A stretch of DNA of 56,604 bases from Ectocarpus siliculosus (lineage: Eukaryota; Sar; Phaeophyceae; Ectocarpales; Ectocarpaceae): contig FN649757.1 in NCBI GenBank assembly GCA_000310025.1, positions 781,319 through 837,922 on the forward strand. The letters are read 5' to 3'. Below are positions 31,201-43,100 of this stretch, one piece after another; within the stretch, counting starts at the first letter, position 1; every line of letters starts with the position of its first letter. Below the pieces are notes generated by a model that was given only the letters and a program-made list of their open reading frames with translations, was not told the origin of the DNA and ran no database searches. Made by a program: the position numbers and the translations under genes.

Positions 31201-34200
31201 AGTGTAAGGCCAGGCGTGACGAAAACCCCAGCCCTCCCCGGAAGAGTCGCCGCTCTCCCTCTCCTTCCCGGTCCCGATCGAGGTCCCGATCCAAGTCCAG
31301 GTACTCGTCGGAGGCTACGATAGGGTAGGATGGGATGGGATGGGATAGGATCATGCTGACGTCTTGTAGGTCCACGTACGGAATATTGGACCATGCCCTA
31401 GTCTAGCTATAGGTCCACGTACGGAATACTAGCATTGGAGCATGCTCTTTGTAGTAGTCTACTGTAGTCTATCGTTGGTCGGATTGCACAAGAGCAGCAC
31501 TGCTGTGATGTGATGTGATACTTACGTTTAATGGAAAACGTAGCTGTTGTTGTGTTGTGTGTCCTTTAGTGCTATCTAACCTGGCGCCGGTCTACAGCAG
31601 TGCACCTTTTTAGGTACAGTGGCGGCTACGGTTTAAGAGAGGGTCGTGACAAGCCAGTGTTTATCTCTTAAATCCGGTTTTCTCTTAAACCGTACTGTGA
31701 AATGTATGTATTTCTCATGGTCGTGGCAAGCCAGTTTGACTCTCTTAAATCGGTACTTTCTCTTGAATGGTCTCTTACACCGTAGCCGCCACTGCTGTAT
31801 GGTATATCTATGGTGTGATATGTTTGACGAATGATACACATCACCTATTATAGGGTTGGTCGGTCACGCATCTGGTACATTGATACGCGTAGAACCCGTC
31901 GTTTGCAGCAGCGTGTTGGTGCCCTGTTGTGTACTGTACAGCTGTACAGTACTGATGACTTGCCCCGTCTGCCCTTAGGCCTGGCCGAAGACAGCAGTGG
32001 CGATGAATTCATTTTGCCCCAAGTTACGGCGATACCTGCACATGCTTATCTTGTTATCTTGGAGCAGCGGTGTTAGTGTCACCATCGGTAGGGTAAGGGT
32101 TAGGGTTGGGGTTATGTTGCTGTTGTTCTTGCTCATGCCTTATCCCCCGATCGATTTGCCGTGGTTTGTGGAACAAGTTGTCGTGCTTTCCACAATCGCT
32201 TCACATCCTCACGACCCCCCATCGATTGTACCGTATGTACCATGATGCTTTGTTTTTTTGGCGTGCGTTGTGCGTTGTGCGTTGCGTCAGACCCGTGAAG
32301 CGCAAGAGGCAGCGCAGCGCTAGCCGTTCTCGCTCTCGCTCTCGCTACTCCCGATCAAGGTCAAGGTCGAGGTCGCGCTCCAGGCCCAAGCGGAGGTGTG
32401 TGTCGCGTGTGATCTTAGGTCTGTGTGTCTCTTGTGTTATCTTGTGTGTGTCTCGTATGTTATCTTGAGTGCGTCTAGTTACGTTGTTAATAATTTTTGT
32501 TGTTCTCCTTCTTGGTTGGTTTCGACCATGCTGACGGGTTGCAGAACATGTGGCGACAACAACAACACTAATATTGCTGTTCCCTTACTATTTGTCTTGC
32601 CCGAAGTAAGAGAAAGCTGTACAAAGTGCCGTTGGCTCCTCTAGGCCCTGCGGCTTTTTTTTCTTCACTCTTTCCTATGATTCCACAGTCGTACCATGAA
32701 AAGACCTGTTTTATCTTGTTTGTGCCGATGTACTGTGTACTGCTGTGAGCACGAAGCCACCTTCTAGGGGTGCTTTTTTCAAGCAAAGAAGACTGCCTCA
32801 CATCATTTGGTGTAACAGCCACTGGGCCTGGGTGGGATGTACTACGCGGGAAACTGCTTTGGAGATCTAAATTAACGTACGACCGTCGTCACCATAGATT
32901 ATAATGATGGCCACTTTGTTGACAACCGCCTTACTGTGAACGACCTGCACGTGCCGACCAACAGCCGCAAGCGCTCCGCTCGCAGCCGCAGCCGCAGCCG
33001 CAGCGCCAGTCGCAGTCGCAGTCGCAGTGGAAGTGATGCCGGGCGCCGCAACGGAAAGGGGAAGGGGAAGGATAGCTCCCCAGCAGGTGCAGTAAGCTCG
33101 GGTAAATTAGAGTGATCGCATGTTCGCCGTAGGCTTGTGCTCGGTAGGCGGTTGTCTTGTACTTGTTTTATTGTTGTCGATTTGGGTTATTCTAGTGAAC
33201 ACAGAGTGGAAGAAGAGTTGACGTATCTTAATCGCATACTCCAGTACCTATCGAGCACCAGCCTGGTGTTTGGGAAAATTGAGCACGCTTAGCCTTGTGA
33301 ACTGAGGAGGTTTGTTGCATCTATTTTTCATGCCCAACGGCACCCCGAACCTCAAGCCGTGCTGTGCCGTGATTGGACGACGCTGAAAAACGCAAACGAA
33401 CGTGCGGCAGAACGGTGCTGCTGCAGTAGATGTATACCCGCTGTCTGTCAGGGTGTAGATTTCGCTGTGAGGAAGGCACGAAGCGATGCATGCGACCGAG
33501 CACACACGTTTTGGGCCTGCGCGCCAGGCTGCTGTGCGAGGGTGTTGCCCTGGCAAGGGTCGAGTCGATTGTTATGAAGCATGTCGGTGGTGCTACCGTT
33601 GCCGTGTAGTGTAATCTTCCTGCACGGTCCTCTTCGCTTGACGGTGCCTTTGTCGTCGAGATCCGGTGGTAGGCTGCTCATGTAAGAACGTGCGAGCTGG
33701 AAGGAAGGGTTTGGGGCACAGTACAGCAGTATGCTGGGAGAGCCCAGTGGTGAAGTGAAGGTTGGTGCTTGTGTCTTTTGTCTGTTCTAACCGGAAACTC
33801 TGCCGTTGTTTTTCCCTGTTGCGGTGTCTTTGACAGACGATCATGACAAGGAGAGCGAGGGCGAGGGCGAGGAGGACAACGCCTCTGCGGCGGAGGTGAG
33901 ATGACTCTCAAGTCTTGCTTCATGATCCTGCTGTGCGCGGCATCATCAGCTGCACCTGTTGTGCTGCCACCCTGATTTTCAGACGTACTGTAAGCTCGAG
34001 ACAACTGTACTTCGGGATAGTGAGCTCGAAACACGACGAAGTATTAAAACATGAAAAAGTCGCCGTCACCGGACCCATCAAGATGGAGCATGTAGGACGT
34101 GTTGGCTGCTTCTCTCGCTCGAGAGTTGAGGTTGAGTGTTTGTGGTTGAGTCACGAGACCTCTTTGGAGCGGATAAGCATTATATATTATAGCATGACGT

Positions 34201-34430
34201 CACACCCCTTGTTGTTGCGTGTCCTACCGGCGTTCTGGCAGAACGGAGCAAACGGTGCCACGAGCAACGGCAGCCACAGCCAGGAGGAAGAGGGGGACGG
34301 GGGGGAGGAAGGAGGAGACGAAGATGAGCCCGAAGGAGAGGAGGATGAGAACGAGGTCGAGTCTGATGCAGGGGATGACCAAGAAGAAGAGAACGGTGCA
34401 CAAGAGAACGGACACGTTTCATCGGACTGA
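25202..34430 (+). CDS. SR splicing factor, SRSF1-like, with acidic C-terminal tail
   Basis: A nuclear SR protein that binds exonic RNA and recruits spliceosome components. Twelve exons: 25202-25292, 26252-26343, 27964-28022, 28503-28649, 29147-29347, 29780-29893, 30638-30785, 31191-31300, 32291-32395 or 32397, 32898-33086, 33837-33895 and 34242-34430, giving about 501 residues. Residues 1-30 are an RS stretch (YSRSRSRSPARRSRRYSK). RRM1 (about 32-103) has RNP2 NIFCGNM and RNP1 GFGFVYM. An RD/RS/G-rich linker follows (about 130-200). RRM2 (about 217-284) carries SWQDIK, the signature of the SRSF1 pseudo-RRM (usually SWQDLK). A long RS domain and a 62-residue Glu/Asp-rich last exon complete it. 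The exon 9 to 10 junction is in phase only if the donor is moved 2 bases to 32398 or a small exon is missing. Splice sites elsewhere are ordinary GT-AG. Confidence 0.92.
27186..27308. repeat. 12-bp minisatellite in SR intron 2
   Basis: About ten diverged copies of GGGATCGTTCTC run head to tail. Related GTTCTNC-rich sequence continues to about 27500. The open frames across it are repeat artefacts (GIVLGIVLG or SGSFSG patterns). Confidence 0.8.
31368..31439. repeat. Direct repeat of ~22 bp in SR intron 8
   Basis: AGGTCCACGTACGGAATAYT occurs at 31368 and again at 31411, a 43-base period. Both are followed by similar GGANCATGC sequence. Confidence 0.75.
31615..31799. mobile_element. MITE with terminal inverted repeats and TA flanks, SR intron 8
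   Basis: The left end reads CAGTGGCGGCTACGGTTTAA and the right end is its inverse with a 3-base CAG insertion and one mismatch (TACGGTGTAA). Both ends are flanked by TA, as in Tc1/mariner insertions. Internally, a block beginning GGTCGTGRCAAGCCAGT is duplicated (about 31642 and 31719), and an inner inverted copy of the end lies near 31681-31697. At about 180 bp with no coding capacity, it is a non-autonomous element. Confidence 0.75.
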
Positions 34431-36615
34431 TTTGATTGACTTCGCGATGACTTCGAGTAGAAAAGTCTTGGTTCGAGATGTGGTTGTGTTGTGTGTTGGT
34501 GTAAGGCCCTATTGATATCTCGAACTTGGAAGGAAGGGTATTGCAGGTGTAAAGGTGTTGCTGTAGTCAGTAGTCGGTTGCGCTTCGCATTGGTCAGCTT
34601 GACCAGCCAGACCTGCTGCTAGCCCTCATCACTCCTGCTTGGCACGCTGTCATATCACATGAAAGTATCAGTTTCAGCGTGTTTTTTTTGTTTTGTCGCG
34701 CATGGGGGGGACACTATTGCAATGGAGGGGAGAGAAGGCACAACAGAATTCGCCGTTCGCTGTGACAGGCTGTGGTCGAGAGAGCATGGTTGAGTTACGG
34801 ATATTCCGGATCGCATGTCCCCAGGGTATTTAGCGTTGAAAGGGGGGTCGATTCCAGAACATGATGCATGTTGAATTCGTGTTGTTTGTTCGAAGGACGA
34901 GCGGAGAACCGCATACAGTAGTTCGTGTGACCGCCATTGTTCAGCATATGGCATGTGGACGGAACAGGGGGGAATTTCTGTGTGCACGAGCATAGCACAA
35001 GCTTTTGAGTCGCAATTCGTCATTTTTCCCACATCTGAACATCCCTTTATCCCGTGTAACTTGAGGGCAGCTAAATAGCTGGACGCTGGCTACGGAGAAG
35101 GCCGTGTCTTGAAAAACACGCGCTGCCGCGTCCAGAAATTTCTTGCAGTGCCTTGCATCGCTGCACCCCTGACGATTCACTCTCACACTCCATGTTTCGA
35201 CGCCGGATTATTCGCGCTGTCTCTTTGAGTTGTTGCGCAAGCTTGCCCCCCCGCTCTTGTGTGTACTGTTGTTGATGCGGACATACTCAGGTTCCTCAGG
35301 TTCCGAAATTACTTACTCCAGAGTGTTATCCCTGAAAGAACCAAAAGAACATTCGCATTGTTCTGGGAAGAACAGAACAAAAGAGCAAATCAAGAACGGG
35401 TGATGCCTCTTGTACGAGGGATACGAGTGCTCGCTCGTCCCTGTATTGTAACTCATTCCGAAATCACCCACCAGCAGCAGCATGCATGCGTATCATACAA
35501 GCAGCATCAACGGGGCTGCACAGCCGACGCGTGTGCCTCTCACATCTCTCCACTTCTCTGTGCCGCTGAACAGCAAAAGAAAAGCGAGAGAGTGCGAGAG
35601 AGGTCATGAGAGGTCATTAAGGTGGCCAACAGGCACCGAAGGAGCCAGATCGGGTAGACACAAGAACCGTTTGCTTGGACTCTGGTGACAAGAGTATAAG
35701 ACATGAAGCTAATTGATATTCGCGCTCTGCAGCCTTTGTACTCAGCATGAGAGCCGCAGCAGCCCCGTGCTTCTTACTCCCCCTCGTCAATCTACTGCTG
35801 CACACAAAGCACGTAGCTGGGCCTTCGATCCTCGACTTGGCCAATAGGGATGACGAGGTCAGTCGCCTCGCAAGCATCGAAAACGAACCCATGTCCCCAA
35901 CAAGACAAGCATGCATACGAACGGAGACAAGAGACCAGATATCAATAGATATACACAAGTGCCCCTTGAGGTGTGAAAGGACAGTCGCCATCGTACTCTC
36001 AACTTAGAAAACAGCAACGCGCATAGGTTGCCAAATCCCGCAACGGGTGGCAAGCGAGAGACGTCTATACAAAGAATCCTAAGGGGTTGCCGATGTCCGA
36101 TCGTCCCATGTAAAGCATCAAGGTGATCGTCGGCATCGCAAGCTTTGCAGCCCTATTAAAGTCAAACACATACTGGATCCCATGCCTTGACAAACACATG
36201 AGTTCCCGGAGCTACATTAGAGAGCCAAGATAGGGCTGACCAAGGTGGTTACAGGGGACATCACACATCATCACACATCACAGCGAAGAAAAACATTTCG
36301 TCCCATACCTACAACAATGCCTCCTGCTGCTGTGGTATAGGAATTCCTCTTAATCTGAGCAGGCAGCACGATCCCCTTGCTCACCTTTAACTGCTGCAAC
36401 GATCCCCAACGATCGGTGCCAACGATCTTCCCGACCGAAGATAGTAAGTTCTAACGATCCCCAACGACCCCCGCCCCTCGCCTACCCTACATGTGCGTGC
36501 CCACAGAGACATACCAGTTACGCCAGCCTCTTGTCGTAGTACCGTATCTCTGCCCAAACCAAAAAAGGAACATATCAACCAGACACATACAGACACGGAT
36601 GATGGCAATCAAAGA
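34431..36615. other. Intergenic region between SR gene and BUD20-like gene (convergent)
   Basis: The two flanking genes converge, so this 2.2 kb should hold both 3' UTRs. One small open frame (35747-36007, plus) begins with a hydrophobic MRAAAAPCFLLPLVN stretch that could mimic a signal peptide, but nothing else supports it. A short imperfect repeat of AACGATCCCCAACGA lies at about 36396-36470. No RNA gene was recognised. Confidence 0.4.
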
Positions 36616-38781
36616 TCAAAGATCTGGGTCATCCTCATCCTCTCCCCCGCCCGTGACATCCATGCCCGACGCTCCTGTTGTTGTTGCCACGCCCGCTCCC
36701 GCCTTCCCTGTAGCCTCTGCTCCCCCTGCCCGCGAGTCCGGTGGTGGTGCTGTTGATGCGGCGGCGGGTGAGCTTGTTACTGGATGTGCTGGCGGGTACG
36801 TTTCCTTCGTCATACCGGCTCCGCGCTCTGCCTCCGCCTGTGTGTACTGCTCCTGAGCTACGTCTTTCATCCTAAGGGATATGGATGGGGCGGAGAAGAG
36901 GTGGTGGTAGTGGTGGGGGGGTCGGTTTGTTGCTTGGATGACCTGTCGTTTCACCGTGGACAGCCCGCAACTGCTGAGGAGAAAACTCTCTTCATACTCC
37001 GAGAAGAGGCAGTTTCACAACACAGTTCTTAATAGGGACAGGGATGCCCACATGGGCAATAAAATACGGACGGACAATACGCAACAATTTCTTCCAACTC
37101 AGAACAGCTACCGATTGGTTTCGTGGACATGGGGGGAGGCTGTCTGGTAGAAAACATTAAGCTGCTGCATTGGGACACTGGCGAAGCAATTCGTTGCCTG
37201 AACAGAAAGCCACCTACCGGCAGACGTCCGCAAGTTTCTAGTTTCTACCAATAAGTCCGCAACCATTGTGCACTTGCCACAGCCAAACTCAGCGCCAGAG
37301 GCTGGTCAACAGCAATATGCGGGCGGTGACACGGCAAGAGGAGATGGGCGTCGAAAGCCAGATACACGGTACAATAAATCATTGAGTGAACATAAAGGCA
37401 AGATCTTCAGCACTCTCGCGCCGAAAACACCGGTCAATGAACGGTCGGTCCATGGGATAGAAGGGAGGAGTATTTGATGCAGCCTCACAGCACAGTCAAC
37501 GTCATATTGATAGGACTATTTGAATCGCGTGCACTCGTCTTGTCTATGGGGTAAAAGTAGCAATCGCTGGAAGGTGTTGCAAGCTCAGACCAACGAGTCT
37601 CAAGAAATGCCCCTCACAGCTCTCCCTTGCCCTGACCTTTTTCCTCTTCCACACATCGACACGATGGAATTGTGAATACCTCCATCCGTTACAAACGTCG
37701 CTGTTAGGTGGCAACGGAGTGTCTTGGCTTTTCTCTCGTTATCTCTAACCCCAACCCTCGCCTCACGGCTCACCTCCGCTTGTGCAGCTTGGACCTGATG
37801 TGCGTGGACTTCGTTTGTAGGTCGGTGAAGTGGCGCGCGCAGGGTGTGCAGTAGAATTGTCCCTGCCCCGGGAGATCATCGTCGATCTCGAAGACCATCT
37901 CCTCTCCCTTCTCCTCTTCCACCATGAGCTCGTCTTGGATCTGGTCCACGTCTTTTCGCCTGCGGTCGGTCGTAGTCAGGCCGTTGGGTCATGGTTGGGG
38001 ATGTGCATGCATCAACAAATGATGGATTTATTCGTCCGTTGCCACGATGCCACCATGAAGCTGAACTACCGAGGGGTGTCGTGTGGGACAACACACATCG
38101 CCATTGAAAATGTCGCATCCATCTGCACCATCAGAAGGAGGGTACACATGTAGACACAGCAATGACTGCATCAAACGCTGCTGCGACCCTATCCGATCCC
38201 ACAAAACTAGCACAGCAGCCTACATGAGGCAGTCGGCAGCAGAAAATGCCGCATGCCTAGGGGCAGGTGGGTGCTGCTGGTACGAGAGGCAAAAACTCGG
38301 TACAACTACAAACGTAGGTACACCGTCCGCGGACATGCCGTCAAAAAAGTTTGTTCTTCAACCCCTTAAAACGACGCTTGACCAACTTACTGTAGGGGAG
38401 TGTGGTAGCCGTGTGAGTTGCGGGGTACATCGTGGGTCCCACCCCTGGTTGACACAGGAACCACTTTTCCCTCCAAACACAACCTCATAAAGACTACGTC
38501 AATCCATTATGACGGGTGCATGACAAACCTACAAATAAGCCCAGTACCCAGCCGGTTTTCCTCCACTCACTGCTGTAAAGACTCCAACACATCCCGTTCG
38601 ACTACTGTGGGTATATCTCGAACGGGTATTGTAGTCTTTCTGTTTGTGTATATTGTATTTTCCTAGTAAGTGACACCAATTCTAAGTACCTGTTCTTGGT
38701 GGCGTGTCCTTTCTTGTACTCCTTGTTCTTCGTCTTGTGGCCCCCCTTTCCTCCCTTGGACTTCCTCTGTCCGAGACCCAT
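36616..38781 (-). CDS. BUD20: BUD20/ZNF593-type C2H2 zinc-finger protein (60S ribosome biogenesis)
   Basis: Members of this family bind pre-60S ribosomal particles and shuttle with them during nuclear export (yeast Bud20). Three exons: 38781-38690, 37959-37774 and 36871-36616, all GT-AG and in phase, giving 177 residues (human ZNF593 134, yeast Bud20 166). The first exon is a Lys/Gly-rich basic N-terminus starting MGLGQRKSKGGKGG. The second carries RRKDVDQIQDEL, then LPGQGQFYCTPCARHF and the finger Cys68-X2-Cys71-X12-His84-X5-His90 followed by KRR. The third has the family's YTQAEAERGAGM block, then a Pro/Ala/Thr-rich tail ending in an acidic EDEDDPDL. The Ala/Pro tail is longer than usual for the family. 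The start ATG heads a divergent arrangement with OXA1. Confidence 0.9.
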
Positions 38782-40120
38782 CGTACCAACGTGTCAACTC
38801 CTCCTTTCCTTTCCTTGCGCGAGTTCTCCAAGTGATGTTTCGCTGCTCTCCAGGCCGCCGTCTCTCGAGTATCGTACCCCTACAACAATGCTACGAATCT
38901 GAAGTGCAGAGGTTACAAATAGACACACAGATACGTGATGCGTGAGTAAGGTTTCAGGCGTAACGCATGGATGAAACCAACCCCACGACGGGGAAGGGCG
39001 AAATACTTGAAGGGCGGCAAAGCCATGTAGCGTGGCTATTAGGACAAGCAGCACTTGTACGCATACATGCAGTGAGCAAGGAGTCGGTCGCCCTTGTCCT
39101 TGAAACACTGAATTCAGCAATCTTGTACCTTGACGACATCAAGGTGCTTCACAGCACCAACAAGAGAACCGCGCATTGTGAAGGTCGCATTGTTCAGGGA
39201 TAACCCGAGGGTGCATAGCAAAAACAACGGGCACGAACTACCAAGCATCAAGACAGAAACTCACGCCATTGCCTACTCCGGAGTACTTCGAAGTATGTCC
39301 AATTTTGCATGCGGAAAATATTTCGTGAAACTTACAACACTACAGAGGGAACGTGATGCGTGGCTCTAAAGCTGATATCGTACAGCAGTACGTGGCAAGA
39401 CGTGCTGCTGTGTGCGTGGTGAGTGGTGCAAAGTGCCGAGAGCCCAAAATCAGGGCAAAATAGAGGCGGCCCAACCATTTACTGCCGTAGTTGGAGGTCG
39501 CTCTGGAGCAGACGAGACAGAGACACCGTAGCAGACGGAGGATGTACCTGTCACGAGATTCTACAGGATCAACATCAAGCGAGCGCGTAGAGGGCGCTAC
39601 TCGATAGTTGGCCCTCTCGGGCATCGAACCTTTGGCTTGCCACTTCTCAAAGCAAACAGCGAATACACCACAAATATCAGCACCTTACACACAGCAGTAC
39701 GCATGCTCGCGGACCCACAGCCGGACTCCCTTACCTCTGATGCACCCAAAAACTCGCACTGAAAATGAGCGCACACCAGGACACACAGAGCTCAGAGTGC
39801 CAGGTGGTAGAGGGGATCGATGAGAGGTCAAAGCGGTGAGCGAGCGAGAAACTGAGAGCGGGGTAGCTGGGGTGCCCTCTGCGAGAGAGTTTGCGCCACG
39901 GGACTGTGAAAAAAACTCCAGACCATTTCTCGTACAACTCCCGCGGCGGCTCGATCGGGTTGTAGGCGGCTGATCGGATGTCTCGGCTCTGCCCACAGAC
40001 ACAGTAGAGCGGGGCACACGCACAGAGAGACCTAGAAGCTTCCACACTGGCGTCCGACTTGGCCTGCTGTAGGGAGGCAAGAAGCGTGTGTGAGAGAGAG
40101 AGGAGTCTATCGCAGAAGGG
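38782..40120. promoter_or_regulatory. Divergent upstream region between BUD20-like gene and OXA1
   Basis: This 1.3 kb separates the two start codons and should supply both promoters. It holds two copies of ACAGCAGTA (39382 and 39691) and a small GC-rich hairpin near 39610. No TATA box or further exon is evident. A 192-codon minus frame (39685-40263) overlaps the OXA1 first exon and is judged a shadow. Confidence 0.45.
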
Positions 40121-43100
40121 ATGATGCTCTCATGTGTGCGTGCAACAAGAGGTCTAACTCTGCCAAGACATCCCCGGCCCGTCCGGCGCCCGCTGCCTAG
40201 TTCCTGCGCCTGCGTGGTAAGGTTATTCTCCGCCGACGGCGGAAGGAGTGGCGCGGACAGCAACGCCGATCATGCGAGCAGTGGCAGCGGTTACAGCGGT
40301 AGCGTGGATGGCTCACCCTTTCCCTCGGAGACAGCAACACCAGTAGGTTCAACAGAGGCCGCAGGTTTCGACCCGACTTCCTTGATACCACCGCCGCCAA
40401 CCCCACCAGCAGCGGAGGCGATTGCTGCTGGAAGTGGCGCAGAGCCGTTGAGCACGGCCGCGGCCCAGTTCTTGTCCGACTTTCCTTCTAGCGTGACCCC
40501 GTTGGTGACCGATGCGGGCGTGTATTTGTTGAAAGGGGTGCTTACCGCCGGCATGCACGTGATGGGCGGGGTGCAGTCCGGCGTCCAGGCCGTGCACCAC
40601 ACTACTGGGCTACCCTGGTGGGCCACGATTGCCGTGGCAACGATCGGCGTGAAGATTTCGCTGCTGCCCGTGGTGGTGTACCAGGCGGGGCATATGGACC
40701 GCATGAGAGCGGCTTGGCCAGAGATACAGATCTTGAGGGGCTACCTCGCCACTTCCCTTGAAGAGGTGTGTGCGTTGGCCTTGCTATGTACCAGTAGCTC
40801 TTGTGGCAAGGACCGGGTTGCACAAGCTATCGATCTCGTCTAGATGGGCATAATACAGGTGGCAGAGCTTTGCTGGACGTGGACCTTCGTTCATTCTTGT
40901 CCCGCTCATCGGCGAATGACTACAACCGTATAGTGCAACCCCAACGCCGCCCAATCGATCACGTCAGAGTACTGTATGTATAGTGTTCGACGCGAGAGCT
41001 CTGCTGCATGGGTGGCGGTCGAAAGGCAAACGGGCTGTCAGTGGTACTGGCTCTTTTCGCGATGCTGTGAGGGTTTGCCTGAGATCTTCATTCGTCACGG
41101 CCTTGTTGCTCCTTGTTTCTACAGCTTTCCGACTTGGTCGAACATGTCCTCGTGCGCAAACAAGTGTGGCCGGCAAGAGCGCCTCAAATCAACAAGCGTT
41201 CTTTTTCCAGCACGACACCGTACGCAAGACGCATTTCCGTAGTATTACACGCTCGTCCTAGCTCTCTTCGTTTTGAAACCTGGAGCTTCTCCTCATCATG
41301 TCTCACGTCGTGTGCATGCATATGCAGCAGTAGCACGAGCATCGACAGCTTGTGCATACCGACGTGTCTGTCTGCCAAGCTTACACAGCACTATCAATAG
41401 CCGCATCACATGGGATCCAAATGCTGCTGTAAACTGTGCGACTGCTGTGTCTCGTGTCTCGACCGATTTCCCTCGTCCAACCGCCACGCCTCTACCACCG
41501 CTGGCACTGTCAGATACCCCAAGAGCGCGTGCTAGAACGATGGCGAAAGTACAAGGTCTTCTTTTCGGGCGCTCGCGGGGTATTAGGGCTGCACGGGTGA
41601 GAACAAGTGCGGAGTATCTACAAACCACGAGGGCTTGTTTTCGTGTGCGGGAAGTAGAAATAGAAGGGGATGGGGGTTTAGCTCGGAGCGCAAAACCCAC
41701 TTCTCTTGACCCGATTCCGGGTTTTTGCCGGGTTGATGGTGGACCAGCTGCCGGCCAACTGCAAGGCGGACATTTTACACAGATTCGCTTCCCTACGTAA
41801 ACATGAAGTTTTCTCTACTGGAAGGGGGTTGGTGTTGATGAAATCACTCCCGCTGAGTTCCGTCTATAATAGGGCAGGTGGTCCTTGTTTCGCTCGTTTC
41901 GCTCGAAGCCGCCTTACATTCTATGCAGAATGTATGTTGTTTCATATTGTTGCAGCGCTTGATCGGAGGATCGTTGGTGTACACGCATAGCCGACGATAC
42001 GCGCAGACACAGCCACAGGCGGTTTGCACGCTCTTTCTTTCTCTGGCGACGGCGATGTAGATGCAGATGAGTAGATGCACTTGGGACACATGCTCTGCCG
42101 CGGAGTACCTGTCTTGTGCACAAGACAGTGAAGACGAACTGCGCACGAGCACTCGAGTATCCACACGAATAGCCCTACGTTCGCTCTTGGCTCCCATGTG
42201 TCGCGAATACACTGCAGTAGGTGTAGTAGTTCGTGCCAACCACGGAAGACCCAGCTGTCAAAACGTGAACCGCCGCCTTCGAACGCGACGTTCCACATAT
42301 AACTCGATAGCGCGAAATAAAGACCCAGTGTTTTTTGTTAGTCGCGGTGATACGTAGAGATGGACCAAAGCCTCCCGCTCACTCCTTTTTGCTACGGTGT
42401 GATCCCTCTGGTTTACTTGGCCAAAGGACCCACTTACGGGGGATGTTCGCGACACCGCTGGTCAACTTGCCGGTGTTCATTACGTTCGTCTGGTCGATCC
42501 GGGGGATGCTGCGAGATGGAACAGTGCCTGGCTTGGATACAGGCGAGGCCGATACTGTACATTCGTGTTTTTGACACGGTTTCGTTCATTCTGTCCACGC
42601 CAACCCCCGTGGCGGCGGGTAGACAGCACCTTGTGGCCGGCGCTCGCTACACAGCAATAGGGCAAGTATTGCCGGAATGTAGCATAGTCTATCCATCGGG
42701 TTGTGGGAAGTACTGTCGGGTGTATTGCCGTGCTTGGAGAACGCGGCGTTGCATGCGACAAAGAAGCGATGCAGCGTCGTGCAGCAGGTAGCGCCTCCCA
42801 CGAAGCTGCGTTTGATTTTTGATAACCAGCGACTGGTTGTTCCTGCAGCCTGACACGTCTTGGACATTCGGGAGAATGAAACTGGAACGCACCGCCCTTT
42901 CGTGGTCCTCACTTTGTCATTTTTCGCTCTTCAAAACTGCATTTGCTATTCGGTTTTGTGCTCTTCGTATCTCTGATGTGTGGGTTCAAAACGACCCCCT
43001 CTCCCTGCCCCTTTTTGACTCTTCTCAGGAGGAATTCTCTGGTTTGTGGACCTAACGGTGCCGGATTCAAGCCTCATGCTACCAATCATTGGAACGCTGT

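Noticed and set aside
35747-36007. Small secreted-protein-like frame (MRAAAAPCFLLPLVN)
   Set aside because: Only the hydrophobic start supports it; an equally long antisense frame exists, with no splice or promoter evidence.
39585-39650. Second tRNA-like B-box match (GGTTCGATGCC, minus) with a GC-rich hairpin
   Set aside because: T-arm and acceptor pairing fail; only a local hairpin remains.
39685-40263. 192-codon minus-strand frame over the OXA1 start
   Set aside because: Overlaps the well-supported OXA1 first exon antisense and shows no family features.
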